Notes: generated by a model from the letters alone, not told the origin. 64,000 nucleotides of DNA from Leptolinea sp. (GCA_012798535.1 JAAZMZ010000002.1:1-64000); one strand, 5' to 3'. Shown: positions 26,465 through 36,136, counted from the stretch's first letter. A program made the numbers and translations.

Positions 26465-26589
26465 ATCTACCCGATGATCATGAACCTATTCATTTTTAGA
26501 ATTGGGATATTATAAAAAACGTGAATCACAAAAATTACGAACAGTTGATAATTTTCATTCGCTACAATCGATCAGGTTTAGAAAACAGG

Positions 26590-26676
26590 CGGGGAGGGTG
26601 GGATTCGAACCCACGGCTGAGGAACCCCAGCACTCACTTAGCAGGCGAGCCCAATCGGCCACTCTGGCACCTCCCC
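26590..26676 (-). tRNA. tRNA-Ser (GCU anticodon)
   Basis: An 87-base cloverleaf on the minus strand with acceptor stem GGGGAGG/CCTCCCC, anticodon loop CTGCTAA (anticodon GCT), a long variable arm typical of serine tRNA, and T-loop GTTCGAAT. CCA is not encoded (GCC then T). It reads AGC/AGU codons. Confidence 0.95.
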
Positions 26677-26716
26677 GGTATTCCTTTGTTAAAGCTACCG
26701 CCGCAAGGCAGTCAGG

Positions 26717-26801
26717 CGGAGGGAGAGGGATTCGAACCCACGGTGGGTTTCCCCACACCTGTTTTCAAGACAGGCGCCTTAAGCCACTCGGCCATCCCTC
26801 C
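26717..26801 (-). tRNA. tRNA-Ser (UGA anticodon)
   Basis: An 85-base minus-strand cloverleaf with acceptor GGAGGGA/TCCCTCC, anticodon stem CCTGT/ACAGG around CTTGAAA (anticodon TGA), a long variable arm and T-loop GTTCGAAT. CCA is not encoded. It lies 40 bases upstream of the other tRNA-Ser, so both probably come from one transcript. Confidence 0.95.
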
Positions 26802-26889
26802 CTGCGCGCGATTCTATCATATCTCCCGCGCAAGGGCGGGTTCGATTTTACCACCAATCCTGCCCAGATTGGAATGGCCGTTCCGCCGG

Positions 26890-28737
26890 TCAACCCCGCA
26901 GTTCGAAACGGTAGCTGACCTTGCCGATGCGGATGACATCCCCGGGATGCAGGGCGGTTCCCAGGTTGGAAACGGGCGTGCCGTTCACCCACGTTCCCGA
27001 AACCGAATTGGCATCCTCCAGCCAGTAGGAACCGTCTGGTTTGCGGATGATCCGGGCGTGCAGACCATCCACGCTGGGCGAGGAGATGATCACCTGCGCG
27101 CGGATGGGGCTGCTGCCCAGTGACAGCACGGCCTCGCCCAGGCGGATGCTGGGCTGCGTGGAGAGGCTGTCGCCGCGCTCGTGCGGGATCAACCAGCCGG
27201 TGCGGTCGCGGGCTTCCGCCGCCGGCAGCGGCAGGGTCTGGCTCTCTCCCAGAGTGCGCACCGTTCCGGGGCGTTCCAGCGGGCGTGAATCCACCCGCGC
27301 CGAAGCCGGCTTGCGGCGCACGGCTTCACGCGCCTTTTTCAACCGGTACTGCATGAAAACCGCTCCGGCCGCCACCAGCAGAATGGCACCCACCGCCAGC
27401 GCCAGGCGCATGGAGGAGATGGCCGCCAGCCAGTTGGCCGCCGGCGGGGTGGGAACCTGCACCTCCACCGGCAGGATCACCGTGCGGCTGGTCAATCCCA
27501 GTTCGTCTTTGATGGTCACCTGCAAGTTATACGTCCCGCTGGCTTTCAAACCGGTCACCGGCCAGGCAATCTCTGTGAGCGCCGGGTCGTTCTTCTCATT
27601 GACCACCGTTTCATCCACCAGCAGCCGGCCTGACACAAGGTTGCGCGGGTGGCTGTCCGGAAATTCCACGTGCACCTTCAGCGGTATTTCGGCCGGCGAA
27701 AGCACAGACCGCCCGCTTTCCGTCTCCCGCCACTCGAGCGCGACGCTTTCCGGGGGATCCACGAACATCACATTAGGCGCGGCCACCTCGATCTGCACGC
27801 TCTCTTCGGGGGAGCGCGCCTGAACACGCTCGGATTGGGCTTCGAGAGCGATGACCTGTGAGCCGCTTTTGGCCGCCCGCGAGCGGTAGATAATCTCGTA
27901 CTGCCGGCGCAGCGGCTGCAAATACGTCTCAATGGGCGGCAGGGCTTCCCGGCCGGTCAGCCGGAAGACCTGCCCGCCGGTGCGGTCGGCCAGCGATTGG
28001 ATGGCTTTTTCCGCTTCGGGCTGCTTGGCGGAGGCGGGAGCCATCAGCCAGATATTCACGCGGATGCCGGCTCCGGCGGCCTGTTCCGCCAGACTGTCCA
28101 TGGCTTTCCCCTGCGCGGATGACAGCAGGGGGGTGATATAGAGGATGGTCTGTTTCATCCCTGCGCCTGCCGGGGCGCCGATGGCCTGTTCCAGCGCCTT
28201 TGTCAGGCTGGACAGGCTGGGAACAGCTTCGATCAATTCCGGGCTGAGCGCGTTGAATGCCGTCGTCCATTCCCCAGGTGCTTTCAGATGGGACGCCTTG
28301 ACTCCCGCGTTGGTCACCAGAGTGACTGAATCGCCTTTGCCGATGGACTCCGCTTCGGAAACCCAGCCCAGCAGCGCGTCTTTAATTAATTGGAAATTCG
28401 TTTTACCCGACAACCGGTTGGCCATGATCGGCCCGCCGTTGACCGCCACGAAGAAATCCACGGCATTGGGAGTCTCGTGAACCTCGTCCACCGGCCGCAG
28501 GATGCCGTTTTCCAGCACCTTCAGGTCATCCGGCGTCAGTCCGGGGATGAAGCTGCCGTCTGCCTGCAGCACATCCGCCTCCACGTGTATGGTGGGGAAT
28601 TTGGAGGCGTCCAGCCGGTTGATCACGATCCTGGACTGCGCCTGGGCGGAAGCCGGAAGCGCGCCCGCCGGCTGGCAGAGGACTACCAGCAGCAGAAAGA
28701 CGGCCCCTGTAACTCGCAGCCAGATCTTCACTACCAC
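26890..28737 (-). CDS. VWA-like and FHA domain membrane protein
   Basis: A 615-residue protein with an N-terminal signal or anchor (about 8-32) and an extracytoplasmic von Willebrand A-like region (about 40-290; DFFVAVNGGPIMANRL in place of the usual DxSxS, so the metal site is degenerate). Ig-like linker segments follow, then one membrane helix (about 437-458) and a cytoplasmic FHA domain (about 530-612) with GSSP, SxxH (VDGLHARI) and NGTPV. FHA domains bind phosphothreonine, so this may link an outer-face module to kinase signalling. A membrane protein gene lies directly upstream. Confidence 0.82.
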   Translation of the reverse strand: MVVKIWLRVTGAVFLLLVVLCQPAGALPASAQAQSRIVINRLDASKFPTIHVEADVLQADGSFIPGLTPDDLKVLENGILRPVDEVHETPNAVDFFVAVNGGPIMANRLSGKTNFQLIKDALLGWVSEAESIGKGDSVTLVTNAGVKASHLKAPGEWTTAFNALSPELIEAVPSLSSLTKALEQAIGAPAGAGMKQTILYITPLLSSAQGKAMDSLAEQAAGAGIRVNIWLMAPASAKQPEAEKAIQSLADRTGGQVFRLTGREALPPIETYLQPLRRQYEIIYRSRAAKSGSQVIALEAQSERVQARSPEESVQIEVAAPNVMFVDPPESVALEWRETESGRSVLSPAEIPLKVHVEFPDSHPRNLVSGRLLVDETVVNEKNDPALTEIAWPVTGLKASGTYNLQVTIKDELGLTSRTVILPVEVQVPTPPAANWLAAISSMRLALAVGAILLVAAGAVFMQYRLKKAREAVRRKPASARVDSRPLERPGTVRTLGESQTLPLPAAEARDRTGWLIPHERGDSLSTQPSIRLGEAVLSLGSSPIRAQVIISSPSVDGLHARIIRKPDGSYWLEDANSVSGTWVNGTPVSNLGTALHPGDVIRIGKVSYRFELRG

Positions 28738-28758
28738 CTCGTGGTCACCCCGGCAAAT

Positions 28759-29742
28759 CTACGGTACCGGCAGGGCTTCCAGTTGGACGGGCGTTTTCGC
28801 GGTCAACCGCAGGAAAGTCAACGTCCAGATGGAACCGATATAGCTCGACAGGATACCCTGCAGGAGAATAATAAACGGAAGCAGGCAGCACAGCAATGCT
28901 CCAGAGACTGTCAGTCCGGAGGTCAGGGCAGTCTGGTCCTGGGAAATACCGCCGATTACCATCGGCAGCGCCACCAGAACCAGGGGCAGCGCGAGAATGA
29001 ATCCGATGATCCCGCCGCCGACAATGACGACCAGCGCCACCACCGCTACAGGTCCGAAGTTCTCACGGCAAACCTGCCATCCGCGTTTGACAGAATCCCA
29101 TAACCCCAAATTCTCGACCACCATGGCGGCATTGACCTGTTCCAGAACCACATCGATTGCCAGGGAAAGGGGGATGATCAGACAGATCAGAGGGATCAGG
29201 CACAACAGGCCGATACCCATTGTCCCGATGGAGAAAAATATCATCGGGATAATAAGAATCAGCAGCGCCAGACTGATCGCCAGCCCCGCCAGCAGATTCA
29301 GGAAGAATACCCGCCAGAAGTAGGGAGTGCTGGCCGACCAGACCTGCCCGAAGTGCAGCGGTTCCTGCCCTTCCTCCGCCAGCACCGTTCCGCGGATCAG
29401 GCCGATGCGGCCGATCGTTCCAAGCATGGCGGCAATCAGGACAATGAACACAACCAGGCAGATCAACCCGACGATCAGGCCCCACGGCATTTCACCGCCG
29501 CTGCCCGCCAGGTTTTCAAAATTGTGTTGAAATTCCTCCAGTCCGGGAATCTGGCCGTTGGAGAAGGGATTGGAGCTGTTGTTGAACTGGCCGTTATTCG
29601 TTGGGAGATTGAAGTTGGTTTTTCCACCTCCCCCTCCTCCACCCCCGCTTCGTCCGCAAGAGGAAAGAAACCCGAATATCCACAACACTTTATTTTTCCA
29701 GATGATCTTCCATGCTTTGGATAAGACTTCCCCGAGTTCCAT
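28759..29742 (-). CDS. Polytopic membrane protein, unknown function
   Basis: A 327-residue protein with an amphipathic start (GEVLSKAWKIIWKNKVLWIF), a run of eight glycines near residue 34, and five or six long hydrophobic segments from about 90 to 310. The overall pattern is like DUF4013 or glycerophosphodiesterase membrane-domain proteins, but I cannot assign a family. It precedes the VWA/FHA gene by 21 bases on the same strand, so they are likely co-transcribed. Confidence 0.75.
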   Translation of the reverse strand: MELGEVLSKAWKIIWKNKVLWIFGFLSSCGRSGGGGGGGGKTNFNLPTNNGQFNNSSNPFSNGQIPGLEEFQHNFENLAGSGGEMPWGLIVGLICLVVFIVLIAAMLGTIGRIGLIRGTVLAEEGQEPLHFGQVWSASTPYFWRVFFLNLLAGLAISLALLILIIPMIFFSIGTMGIGLLCLIPLICLIIPLSLAIDVVLEQVNAAMVVENLGLWDSVKRGWQVCRENFGPVAVVALVVIVGGGIIGFILALPLVLVALPMVIGGISQDQTALTSGLTVSGALLCCLLPFIILLQGILSSYIGSIWTLTFLRLTAKTPVQLEALPVP

Positions 29743-29760
29743 GATGTGTGCTCCTCTGGT

Positions 29761-31314
29761 TTATTCCCACTCAATTGTTCCGGGTGGTTTACTGGTTATA
29801 TCATAGACCACCCGATTAACCCCCGGCACTTCATTAACTATGCGGTTGGCCGTGCGCGCCAGAAGATCGTCTGGCAAACGCGCCCAGTCAGCCGTCATAA
29901 AATCATCCGTAGAGACCGCCCGCAGCGCCACCACCTCCTGATAGGTGCGATGGTCTCCCATGACCCCCACCGAACGCACAGGCAGCAACACGGCAAATGC
30001 CTGCGCGGCGCGGTCTTCTTCACCTGAGGAGGTGGTTTTCAACCAGCCAGCCAGGGTCAATTCTTCCGTGAAAATGGCGTCCGCGCTTCGCAGACGTTCC
30101 AACCGCTCCACGGTGATCTCCCCGAGGCAGCGCACAGCCAGACCCGGACCCGGGAAGGGCTGGCGCCACACCAGTTCCTTCGGTAATCCGAGGGCTTCAC
30201 CGACCAGGCGGACTTCATCTTTAAAAAAGTAGCGCAGCGGTTCCACCAGTTTCAGATTCATATCTTTTGGCAGGCCGCCCACATTATGGTGCGTCTTGAT
30301 GCGCGCTGCTTTATTGCGGTCCGGCGCGCTGGATTCGACCACATCCGGGTAGATGGTTCCCTGCACCAGATAATCCACCTTGCCCAGGCTGCGGGCATGG
30401 TTCTCGAACACGCGGATGAACGTCTCGCCGATCACCCTGCGTTTGATCTCCGGGTCGGTGACACGTTCGAGGCCGTGCAGGAACCACTCCGAGGCATCGA
30501 TGCATACAAAGCGTTCCCCCATGAGAGGAAGGAAAGCCTGTTCCACATACTGGCGCTCATTCTTGCGCAGCAGGCCGTGATCGACGAACACGGCATTGAG
30601 CCGCTCACCGACCGCACGGGCTGCCAGAGCGGTGGCCACACTGGAATCCACCCCGCCCGAAACGGCGGATAAGAGATGGGCATCTCCCACCTGGTTCTGG
30701 ATGCGTTCCACCGCCAGGTCGATCATGGAAGTGGAAGTCCAACCGGCTGAGGCAGTGCTAATATCCAACACAAACCGCCGCAAGATCTCCATGCCGCGCG
30801 GGGTGTGGCGCACTTCCGGGTGGAATTGCACGCCGTAGATCTTCTTCTCATCGTTACCCATCGCCGCGAAGGGGCAGCTCGGGTTTTCAGCCAGAATGGA
30901 AAAACCCGCCGGAATCTCGTCGATCCGGTCACCGTGCGACATCCAGACGTCATGCACACCGTCGGGGATCAACCGGTTGGCCTGCTTGACCCGGATCTGC
31001 GACGGGCCGAACTCTTTTTCCCCGGCCGGAATGACCTGCCCGCCCAAAATACGGGTCAGAGCCTGCATTCCGTAGCAGATCCCCAAAATGGGCACGCCGG
31101 CCTGCAGGATATACGGCTGGATGGATGGTGCACCCTCGTCATAGACAGAAGAGGGCCCGCCGGAGAGGATGATTCCGCGGGGTTTCAGGGCAGCCATGCT
31201 TTCCCCGGGGGCATCCCAGGGGAGGATCTCGCTGTATACGTGCAGTTCGCGGATGCGGCGGGCGATCAACTGGGTATATTGCGAGCCAAAGTCGATAATG
31301 AGAATCGTATCCAT
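29761..31314 (-). CDS. guaA: GMP synthase (glutamine-hydrolysing)
   Basis: A 517-residue full-length GuaA that converts XMP to GMP using glutamine and ATP. The class I glutamine amidotransferase domain starts IIDFGSQYTQLIARR and has the nucleophile Cys in GICYGMQ and His in VQFHPE. The ATP pyrophosphatase P-loop is SGGVDSSV near residue 228, and the dimerisation domain ends in NRVVYDITSKPPGTIEWE. ATG 31314 is chosen since the family starts at MDTILIIDFGS; an earlier in-frame ATG would add 22 unrelated residues. Confidence 0.96.
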   Translation of the reverse strand: MDTILIIDFGSQYTQLIARRIRELHVYSEILPWDAPGESMAALKPRGIILSGGPSSVYDEGAPSIQPYILQAGVPILGICYGMQALTRILGGQVIPAGEKEFGPSQIRVKQANRLIPDGVHDVWMSHGDRIDEIPAGFSILAENPSCPFAAMGNDEKKIYGVQFHPEVRHTPRGMEILRRFVLDISTASAGWTSTSMIDLAVERIQNQVGDAHLLSAVSGGVDSSVATALAARAVGERLNAVFVDHGLLRKNERQYVEQAFLPLMGERFVCIDASEWFLHGLERVTDPEIKRRVIGETFIRVFENHARSLGKVDYLVQGTIYPDVVESSAPDRNKAARIKTHHNVGGLPKDMNLKLVEPLRYFFKDEVRLVGEALGLPKELVWRQPFPGPGLAVRCLGEITVERLERLRSADAIFTEELTLAGWLKTTSSGEEDRAAQAFAVLLPVRSVGVMGDHRTYQEVVALRAVSTDDFMTADWARLPDDLLARTANRIVNEVPGVNRVVYDITSKPPGTIEWE

Positions 31315-31406
31315 ATACTTTTCCAGAGGGGAGTCCTTTTCATTATACAGGATAGAGGCAAAAATCAGACAAAAGAACAACGCCTGTTTCAGATATAATA
31401 GCGACC

Positions 31407-32297
31407 ATGAGATCTGCCGCCAAAATCATGCTCGCGACGGTCGCGCTGCTGGGAGCCTGCGCTCCGATTTCCCAAACCGTTCCTTCTGCTGTGGAACAGA
31501 CTTCAGCCTATATCCAGAACAAGGGCTCCGATACCATGGTCAATCTTGCCCTGCTCTGGGCGGAAGCCTATCAGAAAGACAATCCGGAGGTACGCATATC
31601 TGTTACCGGAGGCGGATCGGGAACCGGCATCACCGCGCTGATGACTAACACGGTGGATATTGCCAACGCCTCGCGGGCGATCAAACCCGAAGAAATGGAA
31701 GAGGCCAGATCCAAGAATTTCGAGCCGGTCGAATTCGTTGTCGCGCGCGATGCCATCGGGGTCATCGTCAATCCGGCCAATCCGGTGGAGCACCTGACCC
31801 TGGAGCAAATCTCCAATATCTATCAGGGGCGCATCACCAACTGGTCTGAAGTGGGCGGTGAAGACCGTCCCATCGTATGTCTTTCACGCGAATCCAATTC
31901 TGGCACACATGTCTATTTCCTGGAAACGGTCATCCGCCTGGGTAACAAAGAGAGTAAAGCGTTGTTTTCCGAATCAACCCTGCTGCTACCCTCCTCCGAA
32001 GGAATCATCGCGGAAGTGCATGACAATCCGAATGCTATTGGGTATGACGGTCTGGGGTATATCACCCCGGATGTGAAACTGCTGGCTGTGGCCAGAGACC
32101 GCGATTCCGATTACATTCTGCCTTCGGTTCAAACTGTCAACGACAATCTTTATCCCATCAGCCGGGACCTGTATATGTACACACACGGCGAACCCTCCGG
32201 GGCCGTTAAAACCTACCTGAACTGGATCCTCGAGCCCCGGGCGCAGCAGATCGTGGCCGATTCGGGTTTTGTGCCGGTTCATATTCCGGGATCATGA
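31407..32297 (+). CDS. pstS: Phosphate ABC transporter substrate-binding lipoprotein
   Basis: A 296-residue PstS-type lipoprotein with signal peptide and lipobox LLGAC (Cys about 18). Phosphate-site motifs are NKGSDTM near residue 32, GGGSGTGITAL, and ESNSGTHVYFLE. It captures phosphate outside the membrane. pstC, pstA and pstB follow with 2-8 base gaps, giving a compact pstSCAB operon. No phoU is present here and no clear Pho box could be identified. Confidence 0.93.
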   Translation: MRSAAKIMLATVALLGACAPISQTVPSAVEQTSAYIQNKGSDTMVNLALLWAEAYQKDNPEVRISVTGGGSGTGITALMTNTVDIANASRAIKPEEMEEARSKNFEPVEFVVARDAIGVIVNPANPVEHLTLEQISNIYQGRITNWSEVGGEDRPIVCLSRESNSGTHVYFLETVIRLGNKESKALFSESTLLLPSSEGIIAEVHDNPNAIGYDGLGYITPDVKLLAVARDRDSDYILPSVQTVNDNLYPISRDLYMYTHGEPSGAVKTYLNWILEPRAQQIVADSGFVPVHIPGS

Positions 32298-32300
32298 TCT

Positions 32301-33206
32301 ATGGATGAATTACAGTCCAGGCCTGTCTGGAAGGAAACGCTGGTCACCCGGATCATTCAGATCTGCGGATATTCGAGCATTCTTTTCGTTCTACTGATCC
32401 TTTATTTCCTGCTGGGCGAAGGCATTCCGGCACTGTGGAACGCGAAATTCGACAGCCTGCTAAGCACCCGCTGGTACCCCACCGAAAGCTATTTCAGCCT
32501 CTGGCCGCTAGTTTTCGGGTCGATTATTGTTACGCTGGGGGCCGGCCTAGTTTCCGTTCCGCTGGGGATAGGCACAGCCGTCTATATCTCCGAAATCGCG
32601 CCCGCCTACGCGAAAGAAATCCTCAAACCGCTGGTGGAACTGCTGGCCGGGCTGCCCTCGGTCGTGCTGGGCTTTCTGGGGATTCAGGTACTGGTACCTT
32701 TCATGCGACGCTTCTTCGATCTGCCCACCGGATTGACGGCTTTGACCGGAGCCATACTGCTGGGTATGATCTCCATTCCCACCATCGTTTCGGTGGGGGA
32801 AGACGCGTTGAACACTGTTCCCAAATCCTACCGGGAAGCCTCCATGGCGCTGGGTGCCACGAAGTGGCAGACCATCTGGGGTATCACCCTGCCGGCCGCG
32901 CGCTCCGGGGTGATCACCGCCGTGCTGCTGGGGCTGGGCCGCGCCATGGGAGAGACCATGGCCGTGATGATGGTTACGGGGAACGCGCCGGTCATTCCGG
33001 CAGGATTGCAGGCGCTGGTATCTCCCATCCGCACCATGACCGCTACGATCGCCTCGGAAATGGGCGAAGTGGCTGCCGGCAGCGTGCATTACAGCGTGTT
33101 GTTCCTCATCGGCATCATTCTTTTCCTCATCTCGCTGGTTGTCAATGTCACCGCCTTCCTGCTTACCTCCCGGCGGACCACCCGCAGCGAGCGGCTGCTT
33201 TCTTAA
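32301..33206 (+). CDS. pstC: Phosphate ABC transporter permease PstC
   Basis: A 301-residue permease with about six helices: first at 18-40, a long periplasmic loop, then a core with LAGLPSVVLGFLGIQVLVP and the EAA loop YREASMALGATKWQTIW. It forms the channel with PstA. It starts 3 bases after the pstS stop. Confidence 0.93.
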   Translation: MDELQSRPVWKETLVTRIIQICGYSSILFVLLILYFLLGEGIPALWNAKFDSLLSTRWYPTESYFSLWPLVFGSIIVTLGAGLVSVPLGIGTAVYISEIAPAYAKEILKPLVELLAGLPSVVLGFLGIQVLVPFMRRFFDLPTGLTALTGAILLGMISIPTIVSVGEDALNTVPKSYREASMALGATKWQTIWGITLPAARSGVITAVLLGLGRAMGETMAVMMVTGNAPVIPAGLQALVSPIRTMTATIASEMGEVAAGSVHYSVLFLIGIILFLISLVVNVTAFLLTSRRTTRSERLLS

Positions 33207-33215
33207 GGCGTGAAA

Positions 33216-34076
33216 ATGAAACGCAGACTGCTCATTCCGCAACATGTGGAAAAACTGGGTTTTGGATTGCTGCTGGGTATCAGCCTGCTGACGGTCATTC
33301 CGATCATCGCCATTGTCATCTACATCTTCTATCAGGGTGCGCCGGCCATCTCGTGGGAATTTCTAACCGCCATGCCTTCCAACGGCATGAAGGCCGGTGG
33401 ATTGTGGCCGGCGATCATCGGCACCTTCTACCTGACGCTGGGCACGGCCGTGTTCTCGGTTCCGCTGGGGATCGCCGCTGCCGTGTATATCGCAGAATAC
33501 GCCCCCAATAACCGCTGGACTCGTCTGATCCGCATCGCCATCATTAATCTGGCGGGAATACCCTCGGTTGTATACGGTCTGTTCGGTCTGGGACTGTTCG
33601 TGGTCTTTATGAAATTCGGCACCAGTATTCTGGCGGCTTCCCTCACCCTATCCATCATGACCCTGCCGGTGATCATCAGCACGACAGAAGAAGCCCTGCG
33701 TTCGGTCCCAACCTCCTTCCGGGTGGTAAGCATCTCACTGGGCGCTACCCGCTGGCAGACCATCAGACGCGTTGTCTTGCCGCAGGCTCTGCCGGGTATC
33801 ATTACGGGGGTAATCCTGGGACTGGAACGCGCTGCCGGAGAAACCGCCCCCATTCTCTTCACCGGAGCGGCCTTCTTTCTGCCTCGCCTGCCGCATTCCC
33901 CCCTCGATGCCACCATGGCATTGCCCTATCATCTTTTTGTCATCTCCACCCAGGTGCCCGGTATGCCCATCCAGATCCAGTACGGTACGGTGCTGGTACT
34001 GCTCCTTTTTGTGCTCATCATGAACATTTCCGCGACGATCATCCGCTCGCGGGCGCGGGCGCGGCGGCAGTGGTGA
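33216..34076 (+). CDS. pstA: Phosphate ABC transporter permease PstA
   Basis: A 286-residue permease with about six helices. The EAA loop is FRVVSISLGATRWQTIRRVVLPQ, shortened here to its readable core LGATRWQTI, and LAGIPSVVYGLFGLGLFV matches PstA. ATG 33216 sits at a better distance from AAGG (33205) than the GTG at 33210; the two differ by two residues. It is 9 bases after pstC. Confidence 0.92.
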   Translation: MKRRLLIPQHVEKLGFGLLLGISLLTVIPIIAIVIYIFYQGAPAISWEFLTAMPSNGMKAGGLWPAIIGTFYLTLGTAVFSVPLGIAAAVYIAEYAPNNRWTRLIRIAIINLAGIPSVVYGLFGLGLFVVFMKFGTSILAASLTLSIMTLPVIISTTEEALRSVPTSFRVVSISLGATRWQTIRRVVLPQALPGIITGVILGLERAAGETAPILFTGAAFFLPRLPHSPLDATMALPYHLFVISTQVPGMPIQIQYGTVLVLLLFVLIMNISATIIRSRARARRQW

Positions 34077-34079
34077 AGT

Positions 34080-34835
34080 ATGGATAAGATCGTCCTCGAA
34101 CACCTGACCCTCACCTACTCGGACGGCACGGAAAGCCTGAAAGACGTTTCCATGAAGATCCAGGCCAACACTATCACGGTGCTGTTCGGACCGGCCGGCG
34201 GCGGGAAATCCTCCCTTTTGCGCGTGCTGAACCGGCTCAACGATCTGGCGGATGTCACCGTCTTACGGGGCAAAGCGTTGATCAACGGTGAAGATATCCT
34301 GTCTCCTGATACGGATGTCAACGCTCTGCGGCGACGGGTAGGCATGGTATTTTCGCGGCCGGTGCCCCTGCCGCTCAGCATTTATGACAACGTATCCTAC
34401 GGGCTGGTGATGGGCGGCATGAAAAACAGGAAGCTGTTGGATGAAGCCGTGGAACAGGCTTTAAGGCAGTGCGTGCTCTGGGATGAAGTCAAAGACCGCC
34501 TGAACGATCCGGGGATTGCACTCTCAGGCGGGCAGCAGCAGCGCCTGTGTATGGCACGCGTGTTGGCGCTCCAACCCGAAATTATTCTGCTGGATGAACC
34601 CACCTCGGCACTGGATCCGCTGGCCACGGCGAAAATCGAGGAATTGCTGCGCGACCTGAAAGAAAAATTCACCATTGTGATCGCGCCGCACAACACCCAG
34701 CAGTCAGCGCGCATCAGCGATATGGCAGCTTTTTTCCTGCAGGGTGAGCTGGTGGAATATGCCCCTGCGGAATCAATGTTCACTTTCCCCAAAGATAAAC
34801 GCACCCAGGATTACATTACCGGACGGTTCGGCTGA
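34080..34835 (+). CDS. pstB: Phosphate ABC transporter ATPase PstB
   Basis: A 251-residue ATPase with Walker A GPAGGGKSS, signature LSGGQQQRLCMARVLA, Walker B IILLDEPTSALD and an H-loop His in IVIAPHN. The P-loop GPAGGGKSS deviates a little from the usual PstB GPSGCGKST. It drives import through PstCA and is the last gene of the operon, 11 bases from the convergent MIIA-like gene. Confidence 0.92.
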   Translation: MDKIVLEHLTLTYSDGTESLKDVSMKIQANTITVLFGPAGGGKSSLLRVLNRLNDLADVTVLRGKALINGEDILSPDTDVNALRRRVGMVFSRPVPLPLSIYDNVSYGLVMGGMKNRKLLDEAVEQALRQCVLWDEVKDRLNDPGIALSGGQQQRLCMARVLALQPEIILLDEPTSALDPLATAKIEELLRDLKEKFTIVIAPHNTQQSARISDMAAFFLQGELVEYAPAESMFTFPKDKRTQDYITGRFG

Positions 34836-34846
34836 ATCTATCCGCT

Positions 34847-35782
34847 TTATATCGATGTATTGATATGATCCGCGGAAAGCGTCTGCCGCACCTGTTCTGA
34901 ATAATGGATCTGCAGGACGCTGCGGGGCGTCGATCCCGCCAACGGGCCGGTGGTCATCCCCCAGACCATATGGTGGGCGGCATCGAACCAGTCATTTCCG
35001 TCGCCGCCTGCATAGACCACATCTCCCTGCGAAAGCTGCGGGATGGATGATGTCTCGCGCAGCCGAATGTCAAATAGACCGCTCTGTTCAGAAAACGTTG
35101 GATCGGCAGATCCGGTGCCATGAACCATCTGGTCTCCCTTAATGATGTCCACAGATTCGATCACATCGTTGTCCCGGGCGGTGAAAATAACCTTCGTGCC
35201 ATCCCGCAGACTAAAAGTGGTATGCGTCTCGCTGGAAGTCAGATCAGAGAAATCACCGTTGTTCGATCCGTCCTGGTCGGATGTATCCACATGAGGATCG
35301 CCCCAGATGGTCGTACTTTTCCCGGTAGACTTATCGGTGATCTTGAAAGTGCTGCCGTCGATAAAATCAAAAGTATACAGGTTGGTTTCTGCGAAGTGCC
35401 GGTCACGAACCGCCAGTCCGTCCACAGGTTTGTACCCCAGCCAATCCACTTCCAGGGAGGTGGAAGTGGATTGGGTTATGGTAACAGACTCCTGTGAAGG
35501 AGCCTCCGCCGGGATTTGATCTCTCACTTCGTCCAACCGCTTGCATAGATCGGAAAGTTTGATATCCAGGTTATCCGGGCCGGCCGTCGCCTGGCCTGGT
35601 GTTGGCGCCACCGGAGTTGATTCTGTTCCCCCGCTCAGCGTGATCTCATCCTCTTCCATGATCTCTTTGAAGGATTTTGTTTCGGCCGTCGGGTCTTTGC
35701 GATGTTTCTCTATCTCGCGGGTCAAGAGAAGCAGCCGGCGAGCCATGACTAGAGATTGAAGCGAATCCGATCCTACATACAT
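34847..35782 (-). CDS. Protein with MIIA/DUF1521-like self-cleavage motif
   Basis: A 311-residue protein without signal peptide. Residues 1-100 are helical and charged with a Pro/Thr-rich linker (55-70). The second half carries IWGDPHVD at 159-166, followed by an acidic DTSDQDGSNNGDFSD and FSLRDGTKVIFTA. GDPHVD is the cleavage motif of the metal-ion-inducible autocatalytic domain known from the rhizobial effector NopE1, cut between Asp and Pro (here D162/P163). The acidic stretch could bind calcium. A GGGGAGG site precedes the ATG. It is convergent with pstB and stands alone. Confidence 0.7.
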   Translation of the reverse strand: MYVGSDSLQSLVMARRLLLLTREIEKHRKDPTAETKSFKEIMEEDEITLSGGTESTPVAPTPGQATAGPDNLDIKLSDLCKRLDEVRDQIPAEAPSQESVTITQSTSTSLEVDWLGYKPVDGLAVRDRHFAETNLYTFDFIDGSTFKITDKSTGKSTTIWGDPHVDTSDQDGSNNGDFSDLTSSETHTTFSLRDGTKVIFTARDNDVIESVDIIKGDQMVHGTGSADPTFSEQSGLFDIRLRETSSIPQLSQGDVVYAGGDGNDWFDAAHHMVWGMTTGPLAGSTPRSVLQIHYSEQVRQTLSADHINTSI

Positions 35783-35959
35783 CTATACCTCCCCGCCAGA
35801 AGGGTAGAGCTTATGTTGTGTATTCGGTAATATAACGGTTATCTAAAGGATCTGCGCGTAAAAATGGAATAAATTTCCATCAGCACTTTCCATGCTATCT
35901 CAAAAGCCGTGTTTGACAAACCATCCTTCCTGCAATAAACTTGCTGCATCCAAAGGCTC

Positions 35960-36075
35960 CCCATCATAGGGTTCAAGGGAAGCCGGTGGTCTGACCAGGT
36001 CAGAGAATCCGGCACTGTGCCGCAACTGTAAGCGAAGATATTCTCCTCGCAAGTCAGGATACCGGCCTTCTGGAA
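35960..36075 (+). ncRNA. Cobalamin riboswitch
   Basis: The conserved core is clear: AGGGAAGCCGGTG (35977-), then AATCCGGCACTGTGCCGCAACTGTAAG, read in its shorter parts as GGCACTGTGCC and GCAACTGTAA, then the B12 box AAGTCAGGATACC at 36051-36063. Outer borders are approximate. It senses adenosylcobalamin and, with the terminator at 36137-36163, should switch off the cobT-cobS-cbiR-cobU operon when B12 is plentiful. Confidence 0.93.
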
Positions 36076-36136
36076 GAATCCGCATACACTTCCCGGACCA
36101 GGAAGCAACTGCGGAAGAGGTATTCCACCCATAAAA

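Noticed and set aside
26502-27123. Open frames across the tRNA-Ser genes
   Set aside because: They run antisense through both tRNAs and into the VWA/FHA gene and have no protein-family features.
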